A stretch of DNA of 64,000 bases from AP-15 sp963732095 (lineage in GTDB: Bacteria; Pseudomonadota; Alphaproteobacteria; ATCC43930; CGMCC-115725): the NCBI GenBank assembly GCA_963732095.1, contig CAVSZA010000063.1, forward strand, positions 1-64,000. The letters run 5' to 3'. The notes beneath the pieces were generated by a model that saw only the letters and a list, made by a program, of their open reading frames with translations, ran no database searches and had not been told where the DNA came from. A program made the position numbers and the translations under genes. Shown piece by piece: positions 63,219-64,000 of this stretch (its first letter is position 1; each line of letters starts with the position of its first letter).

Positions 63219-64000
63219 TCACTCCCTTTCCATGATAACTGTCGCGGCGCCGTGCCTGGTGCCGAGCGACCCGCCGGTGCCGTGCGCCAATGCCAAATCG
63301 CAATTCTTGACCTGCACGGCGGGATGCGCTTCGCCGCGCAGTTGGCGCACCGCCTCGACGACCTTGGTCAGACCGCCGCGGTTTGCCGGGTGGTTGTTGC
63401 AGAGGCCGCCGCCATCGGTGTTGAACGGCAATTTCCCAGTGCCGGAAATCAAATTGCCGTCGGAGACGAACCTGCCACCCTGGCCCTTCTCGCAGAAGCC
63501 GAGATCTTCGATCTGCATCAGCACGGTGATCGTGAAGCTGTCATAGATCGAGGCGTATTTTATATCCCCGGGCTTGACCCCGGCCTCGGCGAAAGCCGAT
63601 GGCCCCGACCACACCGCGCCGGAATAGGTCAGGTCGATCTGCCCACCCATCTGATGCTTGGGCGCTTCGCCGGCGCCGAGGATCTTGACCTTCGGCCGCT
63701 TCAGGCTTTTCGCGACCTCGGGGCTGGCGACGATGATCGCGCCGCCGCCATCGCTGATTACGCAGCAGTCGAGCCGGTGCAACGGGTCGGCGATCATCGG
63801 CGAATTGACGACATCCTCGACCGTGACGACGTCGCGCAGCATCGCATGCGGATTGTGCTGCGCGTGGTGCGAGGCCGCGACCTTGATCCAGGCGAGCTGC
63901 TCACTCGTGGTGCCGTACTGGTGCATGTGGCGCATTGCGCACATGGCGTACATGTTCGCGGTCGCCGGGCCGTATGGGTTTTCGAACGGCGCGTCGGGCG
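63219..64000 (-). CDS. SCP2-type thiolase/acetyl-CoA acetyltransferase, 5' end beyond the window
   Basis: The C-terminal 260 residues of a lipid-transfer-protein-like thiolase are visible. Blocks are ENPYGPATANMYAMCAMRHMHQYG, DPLHRLDCCVISDGGGAIIVAS, ASIYDSFTITVLMQIEDLGFCEKGQGG, TGKLPFNTDGGGLCNNHPAN and GTGGSLGTRHGAATVIM. The reading frame is open to the window edge. These enzymes pair with DUF35 proteins and are found in fatty- or aromatic-acid degradation clusters. The N-terminal nucleophile Cys lies outside. Confidence 0.9.
   Translation of the reverse strand, partial: PDAPFENPYGPATANMYAMCAMRHMHQYGTTSEQLAWIKVAASHHAQHNPHAMLRDVVTVEDVVNSPMIADPLHRLDCCVISDGGGAIIVASPEVAKSLKRPKVKILGAGEAPKHQMGGQIDLTYSGAVWSGPSAFAEAGVKPGDIKYASIYDSFTITVLMQIEDLGFCEKGQGGRFVSDGNLISGTGKLPFNTDGGGLCNNHPANRGGLTKVVEAVRQLRGEAHPAVQVKNCDLALAHGTGGSLGTRHGAATVIMERE

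Overview
The window is GC-rich chromosomal DNA of an alphaproteobacterium, probably a soil or plant-associated Rhizobiales/Rhodospirillales relative. Evidence for this is the order tRNA-Tyr, tRNA-Gly, tuf, tRNA-Trp, secE, nusG, the MlaA/MlaC lipid-transport pair, a SahR-type regulator upstream of metF-metH, Liv-type ABC transporters beside an acyl-CoA synthetase, and short palindromic repeats of a kind common in this class.

Layout. 1-3.4 kb: translation and secretion housekeeping genes and rlmB. 3.4-8.3 kb: small envelope proteins, an MFS transporter, mlaA-mlaC. 8.4-14.0 kb: methionine cycle (SahR-like regulator with its operator, metF, metH); metH carries three +1 frameshifts. 14.0-15.3 kb: a gene graveyard holding a hicA stub, a degenerate copy of the metH 3' end, the tail of a DNA methyltransferase gene and the head of a histidine-phosphatase gene. 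15.4-18.7 kb: two tandem peptide-type ABC binding proteins without permeases. 18.9-32.2 kb: an exopolysaccharide locus resembling exosortase/PEP-CTERM-associated loci (PEP-CTERM protein, YdcF-like protein, two FemAB/GNAT-type proteins, three GT4 glycosyltransferases, UDP-uronate epimerase, TviB-type dehydrogenase, secreted GH42-like protein). 32.6-34.9 kb: a Tat-exported vanadium haloperoxidase preceded by a truncated paralogue. 35.2-39.2 kb: two tandem class III cyclase-homology/TolB-like/TPR proteins. 39.3-43.9 kb: a secreted metzincin protease divergent from a secreted protein of unknown function. 44.0-58.0 kb: a sterol-desaturase-like enzyme, acyl-CoA synthetase and LivGHM...LivKF, split by an insertion (amidohydrolase, family 3 binding protein, PAS histidine kinase) that contains 84-bp direct repeats. 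58.1-61.8 kb: a CVNH lectin and a WD40-GTPase-cyclase fusion with one frameshift. 61.9-64.0 kb: class II aldolase, DUF35 protein and thiolase.

Most interesting signal. The two tandem cyclases have complementary active-site losses. The first keeps both metal-binding Asp residues but has lost the adenine-binding Lys/Asp and the transition-state Asn. The second has lost both metal Asp but keeps Lys, Asp, Asn and Arg. This is the division seen between the C1 and C2 halves of mammalian adenylyl cyclase, so a heterodimer with one composite active site is plausible. Four perfect TGTGA-N6-TCACA (CRP-type) sites occur in the window. Two of them sit about 60 bp upstream of the second cyclase and of the metzincin. 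Together with the third cyclase, fused to WD40 and a Roc-type GTPase, this suggests a cyclic-nucleotide signalling neighbourhood.

Caveat. Three otherwise conserved genes (metH, the PEP-CTERM gene and the WD40-GTPase-cyclase) carry single-base frameshifts, so part of the sequence may contain indel errors rather than true pseudogenes.
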